Source: a virus. From it: 25,839 nucleotides of DNA. The stretch covers positions 1 to 25,839 of IMG/VR virus record IMGVR_UViG_3300042485_004491; one strand, 5' to 3'. Position numbers and translations under genes: made by a program. Shown one piece after another: positions 14,686 through 22,038 of this stretch; position 1 is the first letter of the stretch; every line of letters starts with the position of its first letter. The notes under the pieces were generated by a model, which worked only from the letters and a program-made list of their open reading frames with translations, did not search any database and had not been told where the DNA came from.

Positions 14686-15357
14686 TTACTGCGCCCAGGC
14701 GGGTTTGCCGGAAACGGGCGCGCGTTGGGGCGCTGGCGCTTGGTGTGTAGGTGGTGTTCCTGCACTTTGGGCAGCAGGAGCATGGGGCGCTGAATTAGCT
14801 GGCGCTTGTACGCCGGGTGCCAATTTCGACGGCACACCAAACGTGCGTGCGTAATCAGGGTGGTCGGGCTCCACGGCCATCTTGACCACGTTGCGGTCAT
14901 CACCCCGGTCATCCTTTTCGATATCCACGCGCACCAGAAACTCCAACCCGTCGAGGTCAACAAAGCCTTGGATGCGCCTTGCGTCAGCAGCTTGGGGGCT
15001 GTTGTCCTGCGGCAGCACGTTTCTGGCACTGTTCAGTGCGGCGCGCACGAAGGTTCTGCCCATCTGCGTCCAGGTTGGACCCTTGGGCGAGTACAGCCCG
15101 ATGTTCGACCACATCTTGCGTTTGGCGTGTTCGCCGCCGGTGACGACAAACTCGGCAGCCAGGTAGACCGCACCCGTTTTGGATGACTGGGTGGGATAGC
15201 CGTCCGTCCAGCCAAGGCTTGCGTCATAGTGGCCACCGGGTTTCAGTGTCATCAGCACCGGCACGAGCGCGCCCTTGGGGATCAGGTTAAAGCCTGACTG
15301 CTGAGCTTCTGCGTCGTTAAAGTCTGACCAGGCATTGGTGTTGTTGTTGTCGTTCAT
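14686..15357 (-). CDS. Probable ssDNA-binding protein, DUF669-like
   Basis: A 223-aa protein with the outline of phage DUF669/SSB-like proteins: an N-terminal SDFNDAEAQ, a beta-rich core (GALVPVLMTLKPGGHYD, the GAVYLAAEFVVTGGEHAKRK block, KMWSNIGLYSPKG) and a distal DGLEFLVRVDIEKDDRGDDR strand region that would complete an OB-like fold (to about residue 175). The tail is a long Ala/Pro/Gln-rich disordered segment, as in many SSBs, but lacks the usual acidic tip. It lies directly after the Sak4-like ATPase gene, the usual pairing for phage annealing proteins. ssDNA binding is inferred. Confidence 0.65.
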   Translation of the reverse strand: MNDNNNTNAWSDFNDAEAQQSGFNLIPKGALVPVLMTLKPGGHYDASLGWTDGYPTQSSKTGAVYLAAEFVVTGGEHAKRKMWSNIGLYSPKGPTWTQMGRTFVRAALNSARNVLPQDNSPQAADARRIQGFVDLDGLEFLVRVDIEKDDRGDDRNVVKMAVEPDHPDYARTFGVPSKLAPGVQAPANSAPHAPAAQSAGTPPTHQAPAPQRAPVSGKPAWAQ

Positions 15358-15362
15358 TTGAA

Positions 15363-16208
15363 TTACTCTTTGGAATCAGTGGGGGTTGGGGCTTGTGGGT
15401 TCTGTTCAGGGGTGCCAGCGCCAGCGCACTTGGCGATGAGCGCACCCAAGTCGGGCGGCTCAAGCAGGTCAAGACGACCGCTGCGGTCTTTGGCCGGATA
15501 TCCGTAAGGGTTGATGGTCTGGGTGACGAACGCTCGGTAAGACGTGCCGTCTTCAGCCTTGATCTCAGCCAACGTCACCACCTCGTCCACGATGCCCGGC
15601 AACTGCAATGCAGTGGCGCTGCCCTCGATCTGCGGCACAAACACCTTGCGGCCAAAGTCGTCGGTCTTGGTGTCTAAGATGGCCACGAACACCACGTTCT
15701 TGCCACGAGCGTGCTGCAAATGAGTGAGCGCAGTGACCATTTCCTGGCCTAAAAGGCCATATGCACCACGCGAATCCGGCTTTCCAGTGCGGTCGGAGAA
15801 CGCTGCTGGCTGGCTCTTGGCCCAGTTAAAGCACAGCCGTGATAGCGCCGTGATGGAGTCGCAAAAGTAGGTCCGATACTTGTCCAGGCTGGCCGGGTCG
15901 CCATAAACCGAGCAGACATGATCGAAGTGCGCCTGTGAGAACGGTGACTGCTCGGGCAGCGCCGGGTTGGGCCCAGCCAAATAGACCACCAGATCCCGAA
16001 ACTCGGGCCAGGTGCGCGGCCGCAGACAATCGCCTTCCCAGTCTGAGACAGACAGGTCACCCGCCTCCAAGTCAATGAACAAAGTGGACTGGGTATCGAG
16101 GAATTTCAGCTGTGTCGTTTTGCCGATGCCACTCACACCCAGAATGACGATCTTGACACCACGGCGCTGCGCGCGCCGCTGGTCAGCAGTAATGATGGGA
16201 AGTGCCAT
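15363..16208 (-). CDS. Sak4-like RecA-fold ATPase
   Basis: A 281-aa ATP-binding protein of the phage Sak4 type, RecA-core single-strand annealing or recombination ATPases. Walker A is ILGVSGIGKTTQL (about residues 22-34). An early DLEAGD (about 46-51) matches the acidic motif after strand 2 in this family, and TYFCDSITALSRL (about 113-125) is a Walker B-like strand. The rest continues the core (NVVFVAILDTKTDDFGR; VDEVVTLAEI). The C-terminal ~30 residues are Pro/Thr-rich and disordered. It starts right after the previous stop and is followed by the probable SSB, supporting a recombination role. Confidence 0.82.
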   Translation of the reverse strand: MALPIITADQRRAQRRGVKIVILGVSGIGKTTQLKFLDTQSTLFIDLEAGDLSVSDWEGDCLRPRTWPEFRDLVVYLAGPNPALPEQSPFSQAHFDHVCSVYGDPASLDKYRTYFCDSITALSRLCFNWAKSQPAAFSDRTGKPDSRGAYGLLGQEMVTALTHLQHARGKNVVFVAILDTKTDDFGRKVFVPQIEGSATALQLPGIVDEVVTLAEIKAEDGTSYRAFVTQTINPYGYPAKDRSGRLDLLEPPDLGALIAKCAGAGTPEQNPQAPTPTDSKE

Positions 16209-16709
16209 TTAAGCCACCTCCGGATCAATAGTCAGGGTGAAAGTCGGCTTTCCGGCTTCCACGGTTCTGGCCAGCGCAAACTGCTGCTGCAACGCTGGTG
16301 GCCAGTTCGTATACCGTGACTCAGAAACTGTGAGCTTGATGTCGACGTAGCTCCTGACTTGCTCGCCCGATGCCACCACACGCTCTGCAATCTCGCCCAG
16401 TTGCTTTTGGTCCCAGGTGATCTTTTTAGGAAGCTCGAACTTGATACGAAGGGATCCGTCGCTAATGTGGGTGGTGCCAAAATCACGGCCGGATTCCAGC
16501 AGCGCGGCTTTGGCTTGTTCTTCATAGCACTGCTTCAAAGCGGCGTCGAATTTGGTACGGGCCTGTTTGAGCCAGGCAATGGCTTTGTCCAGATTGACAT
16601 CCACTTCAAGTTTTTGAGCGGGTGTCAGCTGGGCCAGTTGGCTCACGGACATTTCGGCGATGTCGGCAGGAAAGATGGTGAGATCAGTCATGGTCACAGC
16701 CGCCTTCAT
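16209..16709 (-). CDS. Hypothetical early phage protein (166 aa)
   Basis: No family recognised. The N-terminal half is helical and probably a coiled coil (about residues 25-70: LTPAQKLEVDVNLDKAIAWL, then KQARTKFDAALKQCYEEQAK). The C-terminal half is beta-rich (SLRIKFELPKKITWDQ, YVDIKLTVSESRY, PTFTLTIDPEVA). The start overlaps the HTH gene stop as ATGA; a second ATG 18 bases later (16691) has AAGGCGG upstream and is an alternative. It abuts the Sak4-like gene, so a recombination-accessory role is possible. Confidence 0.7.
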   Translation of the reverse strand: MKAAVTMTDLTIFPADIAEMSVSQLAQLTPAQKLEVDVNLDKAIAWLKQARTKFDAALKQCYEEQAKAALLESGRDFGTTHISDGSLRIKFELPKKITWDQKQLGEIAERVVASGEQVRSYVDIKLTVSESRYTNWPPALQQQFALARTVEAGKPTFTLTIDPEVA

Positions 16710-16969
16710 TGGTAAACCGAAGTGAAGGTGGAGTGCCGCGACACGCGGCGCTCATAGGCTTCGATCTCTGAGATGAGATATGTGACCCGGGCCCCCATCT
16801 TGCAGAAGATGGGTCCGAGTTTTTCCTGCCTCCAGCGGCGCAGGGTTTTGACTGAAAGCCCCCAACGCTGGGCGAGCTCGTTTTCATCGATTGCGATACG
16901 TTGCACCGCTGGACGAGCTAACTGCCGGCTGTGCCGTTCAGAGTGGACAAAAGATGTGGTGTTTTGCAT
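16706..16969 (-). CDS. AlpA-like HTH regulator heading the early operon (87 aa)
   Basis: A small DNA-binding protein with an AlpA/excisionase-type winged helix: IDENELAQRWGLSVKTLRRW then RQEKLGPIFCKMGARVTYLI and SEIEAYERR (about residues 37-82). ATG 16969 follows GGAGG by nine bases. As the first gene of the long minus-strand operon, with three phased GAACTTATG repeats 45-90 bases upstream, it may bind them and control its own operon. That binding is inference; the repeats are visible. It overlaps the next gene as ATGA. Confidence 0.78.
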   Translation of the reverse strand: MQNTTSFVHSERHSRQLARPAVQRIAIDENELAQRWGLSVKTLRRWRQEKLGPIFCKMGARVTYLISEIEAYERRVSRHSTFTSVYQ

Positions 16970-17013
16970 TTCGGTGTACCTCCTAGTTGGAATGCACACC
17001 GATCTTTTTGCCG

Positions 17014-17057
17014 GAACTTATGGCGAACTTATGCCCGAACTTATGGTTTTTCTTATG
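17014..17057. promoter_or_regulatory. Three phased GAACTTATG repeats (operator candidate)
   Basis: GAACTTATG occurs at 17014, 17025 and 17037 with 11- and 12-base periods, and CTTATG again at 17052. The period is about one helical turn, so bound protein would stack on one DNA face. The block sits between the end of the SOS-box operon and the first gene of the early operon, where that operon's promoter should lie. Confidence 0.7.
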
Positions 17058-17061
17058 AGTT

Positions 17062-18003
17062 TCAAATCAGACCCCGGCGAACGCAATATTTGCCGTACCC
17101 GACCTTCTCGATGACATGCTCGCGGCGAGCTTGATCTACAAAAGCGTCATCAAATGACTGATAGCCGGTTTTGGCTAGCTTGTTGACTGCGCTCCAGGAC
17201 ATGACTGGGGGCAACTTTTGCGGCGCGCCCCACATGTGTTTGATGATGTTGGATTGCTCGTCACTGAGCACCAGAGATTTGGTGAAGTGAGCCAACTTGA
17301 GCCGGTTGACTTCAAAGTACTCCTGCGGTTCACTTTCTGCTTTGATCGATGCATATCGCATCAAAATCCGATCAAGTGCATTGCGATCAAAAGTGCTGTT
17401 GCTACCATCAAACTCCACCAAATCGGCAAAGCAGCGCTCAATGTGCTCACCGTACAGCTTTGGGCTGGACGCCTTGTCGACAAACAAGATGCCACTGCCA
17501 GGATCGACCTTGTCGTCAAGTAATGCCTTGATCTGTGCGCTGGCCTCACCCTGGCTGTTCCGGGCGACATACACCTGGACTAACTTGTGGGTTTTGCCAA
17601 CTCGCACCGCACCCAGATGCCAAAGGTGACCAGAAATCAGCTCACGCTTTTTGATCATGGCACCGGGCTCGAGCCCAATGAAATCCCCAAGGTCTTCAAG
17701 CCACTTGTCCATGCAGACGCTGTAATGCGTGACCTCCCAAAGTGGGGCAACCACGATGTGCCCCCTGCGCTGGGGATTGGGATAGCGATAGACCTCTGCA
17801 GCCTCGTCGATTTCAACCTCAACTTCCATCTCATCGCCAAAGAGCTCCGCCATGTGAAAGCTGGAATAACCCACCACACGGACCCACCCACGGCTAAGCA
17901 ACTCCGCGCGATGGCTCTGCAGTTTGTTCTCAAAAAACTCTGTGTGCACGTCCTGCAAACTGTCCAGCAGTTCTATCAACCGAACAAACGGCGACAGTCT
18001 CAT
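17062..18003 (-). CDS. Unknown protein, second gene of SOS-box operon (313 aa)
   Basis: I do not recognise this protein. It is soluble, with no membrane segment. Visible features: an N-terminal helical segment, an acidic run (FGDEMEVEVEIDEAAEVYRY, about residues 55-74), a central alpha/beta region (HKLVQVYVARNSQGEASAQI then GILFVDKASSPKLYG) and a C-terminal winged-helix-like end (SAVNKLAKTGYQSFDDAFVD, then HVIEKVGYGKYCVRRGLI). The start overlaps the upstream 481-aa gene's stop as ATGA, so the two are made together. Phased GAACTTATG repeats follow its stop. Possible roles include lysogeny control, anti-host or defence function; none is shown by sequence. Confidence 0.8.
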   Translation of the reverse strand: MRLSPFVRLIELLDSLQDVHTEFFENKLQSHRAELLSRGWVRVVGYSSFHMAELFGDEMEVEVEIDEAAEVYRYPNPQRRGHIVVAPLWEVTHYSVCMDKWLEDLGDFIGLEPGAMIKKRELISGHLWHLGAVRVGKTHKLVQVYVARNSQGEASAQIKALLDDKVDPGSGILFVDKASSPKLYGEHIERCFADLVEFDGSNSTFDRNALDRILMRYASIKAESEPQEYFEVNRLKLAHFTKSLVLSDEQSNIIKHMWGAPQKLPPVMSWSAVNKLAKTGYQSFDDAFVDQARREHVIEKVGYGKYCVRRGLI

Positions 18004-19445
18004 GCCAGCGCGACCTCTTTCATGACACCCAGACTGATCAGCTGCAGCCTTACCAACTCACGGTCTTGGGCTGTTTTACAGCGGCTGCTCAGTCCATTTG
18101 GTCGGGTAATCTGAACAGAAATGTTGTGTGCCTTGCGGTTTAACGCCTTGGCAACTGACAAACTGAGATTGACGCGGCTGATGTCGTCACCAGAAAGGGC
18201 CTTGAACTGGTAGGCGTCAGATGCAACCGTGTAGAGGTCACGACTATCGCGCCGATCACGGGAGATTTCCATCTGACTTGTCAGTTGACGCCTGTTTTCG
18301 CGCCCCCGTATGGGCAGGGGGTTTGCCAAGCGAGTGACGTTGGTCAGTCGAATCTTTTGAATGGCCACCGCGCTGACGCCGACCACCAACGCGCCCTCAA
18401 TCTTGTTGATGATGGAGCTTGTTGCGAACTCTTTGAGTTCAAAAGTGCACATGGGCACGTTGGATATCGCCTCGGAGCTACCAAGCACGGTGCTTTGAAA
18501 AATGCTCGCCAGTTGCGCTCGAATGGTCTTGTCTGGGCAAAAAACACCCAACATTCCGGTCTCAGGCTCCCAAGAAAAGACAAACTCAACGGCGGCGGGC
18601 TCTTCCATTTCCACTACTTCTTTGTTGTTCACCTGCTTATAAAAGGCCATCGTGCCGTTGAAGGTGGCCGTAATGGTGTGCTGAAGCTTGTGAAATTTAT
18701 TCTGCTCTGGCTCGCTTTCATGGCGGCTGGCGTGCGAGCGATCAACGTGTTTAAAGTGATGCAGCAAGATGTCTTGGGGATCAACGCCACCAAATAGTCC
18801 GGCAATATTTATGCGCAGTTGCTCAAACATCTCCTCGTTGGGTCTAGGAATTGCTTCCTTGGGGCCAAGAAAGTGACTGGCATATTCCATGCTACTCCAC
18901 TGCTGGTTGATCGCCTGCTGCGACTCAGCCTGGTCAAATCGCTGATCGGGTAACAACCCAACTGCCGGAAACTCTTGAGCTAGGAAAAGGTACAAGGCCC
19001 GGGTGAATTTATCTGTTGGTTGAACCAGCGCCAGCGCATCGGCTTCGCTTTGTGGGTCCAGCAATGACAAAACAGACTGGATTCCAAACTCATCTTTGAG
19101 CGAGTCGATCCGGTCTGAGGCGTGCTCCAATTTGGCTAATAATTCTGGCGGTACAACTGCTATCCACTCGTAAAGCTTGCGCCGCTGCGTTGGAATCAAT
19201 GCGGCTTTGGATGCCCGAGCGGTATCAATCAGCTCCTGCGGAACATCTGCACAGCAAAATCGTTGAGCCATTTCGAGCAGCCTAAGGGGTTGCTTTACTC
19301 TGCGCGTCAAAGTGACAAAGTGCTCCATGGTTGGCAGCAGGTCTTCGCCGGAGTCGTCGCCGCGCCTCCGCTTTGGCGAATCGTCTGTTGGTCCAGTCTG
19401 TGCTGGCGAAAGAATTGCGTTGTTTAGTCCCTTTTTATCTTCCAT
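18000..19445 (-). CDS. Unknown protein, first gene of SOS-box operon (481 aa)
   Basis: No family recognised. The first ~40 residues are polar and likely disordered (PTDDSPKRRRGDDSGEDLLP, containing a basic patch). Residues ~40-200 are mostly helical. A central beta-rich part spans about 265-400 (KLQHTITATFNGTMAFYKQV; VEFVFSWEPETGMLGVFCPD; EGALVVGVSAVAIQKIRLTN). A C-terminal domain includes DISRVNLSLSVAKALNRKAH and RELVRLQLISLGVMKEVALA. The start has AAGGA nine bases upstream and lies 19 bases after a LexA-type box overlapping a -10 element, so expression is probably SOS-induced. It is coupled to the 313-aa gene by ATGA. Confidence 0.82.
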   Translation of the reverse strand: MEDKKGLNNAILSPAQTGPTDDSPKRRRGDDSGEDLLPTMEHFVTLTRRVKQPLRLLEMAQRFCCADVPQELIDTARASKAALIPTQRRKLYEWIAVVPPELLAKLEHASDRIDSLKDEFGIQSVLSLLDPQSEADALALVQPTDKFTRALYLFLAQEFPAVGLLPDQRFDQAESQQAINQQWSSMEYASHFLGPKEAIPRPNEEMFEQLRINIAGLFGGVDPQDILLHHFKHVDRSHASRHESEPEQNKFHKLQHTITATFNGTMAFYKQVNNKEVVEMEEPAAVEFVFSWEPETGMLGVFCPDKTIRAQLASIFQSTVLGSSEAISNVPMCTFELKEFATSSIINKIEGALVVGVSAVAIQKIRLTNVTRLANPLPIRGRENRRQLTSQMEISRDRRDSRDLYTVASDAYQFKALSGDDISRVNLSLSVAKALNRKAHNISVQITRPNGLSSRCKTAQDRELVRLQLISLGVMKEVALA

Positions 19446-19464
19446 CAGCCTTCGTCCTTATTTT

Positions 19465-19509
19465 TACTGATTAAAAACACAGTATAAAACGGGATCAGAT
19501 TTTTGGGAA
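19465..19509 (-). promoter_or_regulatory. SOS (LexA) box overlapping a promoter
   Basis: TACTGATTAAAAACACAGTA (19465-19484) fits the CTG-N10-CAG rule and keeps both TACTG and ACAGTA arms of the classical SOS box. On the minus strand it overlaps a good -10 (TATACT, 19486-19481), with a weaker -35 (TTCCCA, 19509-19504) 17 bases away. Transcription would start near 19474, giving a short leader before the ATG at 19445. LexA binding here would block the two-gene operon. Confidence 0.8.
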
Positions 19510-19731
19510 ACATTTGCTTGCTTTTTGAAGTCCGTGCCCAAAGATGACGCATGATTGAACCGAGCCGGTTGGGCATGGATGGATTTGCGTGAACCTTAGT
19601 TTTCCGCATGTCCGTCACGAAGACCAATCCAGCAGGCACTCTCTGCGGTGCTTCGCCAGTAAATAGCGCCTAATGACCTCGCTGACAAAAAGACTGGTTT
19701 CCACACAAATAACGACGGACAGAAAATATTC

Positions 19732-20337
19732 ATGGGATTGCAAGACAGGGGCTGGTTTCAAGATGCACAGCGTGAGCTGGAAAAGCAGCGTCAGATTGAC
19801 GAAGCGCGATTCAAATTCTCGCCTTTTTCACGAAGGAATCTGGGTACAAAGTCCAAGTCTTCGACGAAGACGGGGCTGATTCCAATGATGATCTTTTGGT
19901 TGTTGGTGATGGGAGTCTTGTACGGATTGATGACGCACTATCTGAAACCAAAGCAGGCTGAGGTGCTTGCCAACGGTGATCTGGTGATCAACAGGTCACA
20001 GGACGGACACTTTTACACGGCAGGCATCATCAACGGCAGGAAGGTCAAATTTATGGTCGATACAGGGGCATCCCTGGTTAGCGTGAGTGAAAAATTTGCG
20101 CAAAAGGCGTTCATTCTTGGCGGTGTGCCCACTACGTTTAAAACAGCAAATGGTGATCGACCGGGGCGCGTTGTGGATGGTGTGGCTGTATCAGTGGGGC
20201 CAGTAAACGTTACCAACCTTAAAGTGGGCGTTGGCCTGCGACTTGACAACGAAGATGATGCTTTGTTGGGCCAGTCGTTCCTGTCGAAATTCGACATTTC
20301 AATAAAAAACAACCAGATGGTGCTGCGGCCGCGCTGA
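19732..20337 (+). CDS. Membrane-anchored retropepsin-like aspartic protease (TIGR02281-like)
   Basis: A 201-aa protein with a cytoplasmic charged N-terminus, one transmembrane helix (LIPMMIFWLLVMGVLYGLM, about residues 49-67) and a C-terminal retropepsin-type domain. The catalytic FMVDTGASLVSVS (DTG at 110-112), the following GGVPTTFKTANGDR and the late ALLGQSFLSKFDI match bacterial clan AA proteases of the TIGR02281 type. These have one active-site motif per chain and work as dimers. Ribosome-binding support is weak. This family is usually chromosomal, so the gene may mark host sequence or cargo beyond the phage operons. Its substrate is unknown. Confidence 0.88.
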   Translation: MGLQDRGWFQDAQRELEKQRQIDEARFKFSPFSRRNLGTKSKSSTKTGLIPMMIFWLLVMGVLYGLMTHYLKPKQAEVLANGDLVINRSQDGHFYTAGIINGRKVKFMVDTGASLVSVSEKFAQKAFILGGVPTTFKTANGDRPGRVVDGVAVSVGPVNVTNLKVGVGLRLDNEDDALLGQSFLSKFDISIKNNQMVLRPR

Positions 20338-20501
20338 GCGAGTAATTCTGGCCATCACACCAAACACGCCGGGAATTTTCCACAGGCATGACTTGGCGAG
20401 TTCAAATCGGTGTTACCAGATTCATTTACTTCAATCCACCGCAAAGATGAAGTGGTTTTGACCTGCTGGCGTTTTGAAACTGACCGTGCCAGCGGATACG
20501 C

Positions 20502-20780
20502 TTAGTGCAATTTCGGCAACTCACAGCGAAGCTGTTGCCAAAAAGCATGAATGATGGCGAAACTCGCATCATCAGGATTATCTTTTCCCGAATCGTTAAG
20601 CAACTGGTTGTTGCCATCGTAGAAGCCCAAGTTGTTGCGGATCCACAGCCCCAATCCCAAATCCAAATTGATCAGGTCGTCCTCGGTCATCCCAATGATC
20701 TTGGCTTGTTCGCTATCTGGAACCATGGTCTTTAGCAACCGCACCGCAGCCTCGACAGTGGTTGGAAACAGATCAGCCAT
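20502..20780 (-). CDS. DUF6794 family protein (92 aa)
   Basis: The sequence MADLFPTTVEAAVRLLKTMV, MTEDDLINLDLGLGLWIRNN, LGFYDGNNQLL and PDDASFAIIHAFWQQL matches the small DUF6794 family (PTSVEAAV...LL; DLI.LH.GLG.WIRN; PDDAS..II...W). The role is unknown; it is soluble and helical. I chose ATG 20780, after AAAGGG, because upstream in-frame codons lie inside the nuclease gene. It overlaps the thermonuclease stop by eight bases, so the two genes are co-translated, although a functional link is unproven. The 164-base gap to the convergent protease gene holds only a modest GCTGGC/GCCAGC inverted repeat. Confidence 0.72.
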   Translation of the reverse strand: MADLFPTTVEAAVRLLKTMVPDSEQAKIIGMTEDDLINLDLGLGLWIRNNLGFYDGNNQLLNDSGKDNPDDASFAIIHAFWQQLRCELPKLH

Positions 20781-21291
20781 GGTCACCCTTTCGCCAGTCC
20801 CAAGGTGCAATGGGTGATTTTTCGCTCCATAGCCCCTGTTGGCGGGACTGAGCGCCCTGCTCCGCCTTCTCATATTTCGGGTGATCAGCGGCAGGTTGCT
20901 CCTTGGAGTACTTGCGATACCACCATGCCAGCCCGGCGCCCACCTGGCTCAAGCCAGCATCAAATGTCCGGGCACAAGCACTTGAGCAGTTGGGCGACGC
21001 CACCAGCACCTTGCCCACGATACGTTTGTACCGATCAAGCTTTGTCCACTCGATGTCGACCTCTTTGTCGAAAACCAGTCGCGACAGGTTTTCCTTTGAC
21101 ACCTGACCGAATGCCTGCTTTTTTTCGGGCGCATCTATTCCAGCGACCCGAATCTTGTGCTGTACCTTTGCTGCATCAAGCACCGTGATGGTGTCGCCAT
21201 CGGAGACACCGACCACACGGCCCGTCAGCACCTCTGCACCGACTGGGCCCAAAGCCAAGATCAGCGCGAGCGCAAGTCCAAAAATCCTCAT
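20773..21291 (-). CDS. Secreted thermonuclease (SNase-like)
   Basis: A 172-aa staphylococcal-nuclease-type enzyme that would degrade DNA/RNA outside the cytoplasm. The N-terminus is a Sec signal peptide (MRIFGLALALILALGPVGA, likely cut after residue 19). The OB-fold core has VSDGDTITVLD (about residues 29-39), KIRVAGIDAPE (Arg48, Asp53, Glu56) and LDRYKRIVGKV (Arg90), covering the expected catalytic Arg, Glu and Arg and the calcium-binding Asp residues. A CSSAC pair could form a disulphide. The C-terminal GLWSEKSPIAPWDWRK is typical of bacterial YncB/nuclease-type proteins. It is followed by an overlapping DUF6794 gene. Confidence 0.92.
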   Translation of the reverse strand: MRIFGLALALILALGPVGAEVLTGRVVGVSDGDTITVLDAAKVQHKIRVAGIDAPEKKQAFGQVSKENLSRLVFDKEVDIEWTKLDRYKRIVGKVLVASPNCSSACARTFDAGLSQVGAGLAWWYRKYSKEQPAADHPKYEKAEQGAQSRQQGLWSEKSPIAPWDWRKGDHG

Positions 21292-21343
21292 CCGATTACC
21301 CTCTGTTGCCCTACGTTACCCATCGTCTTGGAGGATTTGATTC

Positions 21344-21586
21344 ATGATTTCTGGGTCTTTCAAATGCCCTTTGCAAACCATGAAACCTATCAAACTCACT
21401 CCCCCAGAACAGATGTCAGCGCGCCAGCGAGCAGCCGAGATCACATCCATCCTGTCGGCAGCCATTATGCGTACTCACGCCAGTGGTCAGGCCGCGACAG
21501 ACCAAATAGAAAGACAAGTTGGACTTGGCTTTTCTGGTGACCAGCGCGTTCATACGAACCCCTATCAAACAAGGAGTTCCAAATGA
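21344..21586 (+). CDS. Small protein of the recombinase operon (80 aa)
   Basis: First gene of the plus-strand recombinase operon. Its pattern, KLTPPEQMSARQRAAEITSI, LSAAIMRTHA and a tail VGLGFSGDQRVHTNP, resembles small proteins that commonly precede DUF2924/recombinase genes; their function is unknown. The start at 21344 has GGAGG nine bases upstream; a shorter start at 21380 lacks one. The stop overlaps DUF2924 as ATGA. The 3' end of the gene is the coding counterpart (copy D) of the ~70-bp repeat in region 3811-5448. Confidence 0.72.
   Translation: MISGSFKCPLQTMKPIKLTPPEQMSARQRAAEITSILSAAIMRTHASGQAATDQIERQVGLGFSGDQRVHTNPYQTRSSK
21507..21560 (+). repeat. ~70-bp repeat, copy D (coding)
   Basis: Within the 3' end of the 80-aa gene, ACTTGGCTTttctggtgaCCAGCGCGTT aligns without gaps to the core of copies A-C (ACTTGG at 21523; AGCGCG 20 bases on). 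In frame it encodes GLGFSGDQRVH. Copies A-C are 10-20% or more diverged from it by eye but keep the spacing and much of the peptide. Confidence 0.7.
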
Positions 21587-22038
21587 ACCAAACCACCACT
21601 TCAGTGTCAGCCCAAGTGACTGAACTCTCCAGCCTGTCAATGCCAGCCCTGTGGGCGCTATGGGATCGATTTTTCAAGCGTCGCCCGGATAATCCCAACC
21701 GCAAATACGTTGAGTCGCGTGTCGCCTACACGCTCCAGGAACAGGCGTATGGCGGCTTGAGCGCAGAGACGCAGCGCCGACTGGTCAACATCGGCATGCG
21801 CCACTCCAAGATCAAAGGTAGGCAGATTGCACGCGATATTGAACTGGCACCTGGCACCGTCTTGATACGCGAGTGGGGCGAGCGTGACCACAAGGTGACC
21901 GTGACCGCCGAGGGCACCTTTGAATATATGGGCAAGTTTTTCAAGAGCCTGTCTGCGGTGGCCAGGCACATCTCCGGCACGCCATGGTCCGGGCCGCTGT
22001 TTTTTGGCTTGAAGACCAACCGCAAGGAGGCAGCATGA
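21583..22038 (+). CDS. DUF2924 domain protein
   Basis: A 151-aa protein matching DUF2924: VTELSSLSMPALWALWDRFF, NRKYVESRVAYTLQEQAYGG and LIREWGERDHKVTVT, EGTFEYMGKFFKSLSAVARH, ISGTPWSGPLFFGL. The C-terminal part is the region that in this family looks like a small beta-rich DNA-binding module (HKVTV...F.Y.G..F.SLSA.AR.I.G). DUF2924 genes are commonly found directly before a serine recombinase, and here it overlaps that gene as ATGA. An accessory role in recombination is likely but not shown. Confidence 0.92.
   Translation: MNQTTTSVSAQVTELSSLSMPALWALWDRFFKRRPDNPNRKYVESRVAYTLQEQAYGGLSAETQRRLVNIGMRHSKIKGRQIARDIELAPGTVLIREWGERDHKVTVTAEGTFEYMGKFFKSLSAVARHISGTPWSGPLFFGLKTNRKEAA

Noticed and set aside
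19445-19639. A 64-aa minus-strand frame ending in a TGATG overlap with the 481-aa gene.
   Set aside because: The predicted promoter and SOS box lie inside it and transcription would start within it, so it is unlikely to be translated with the operon.
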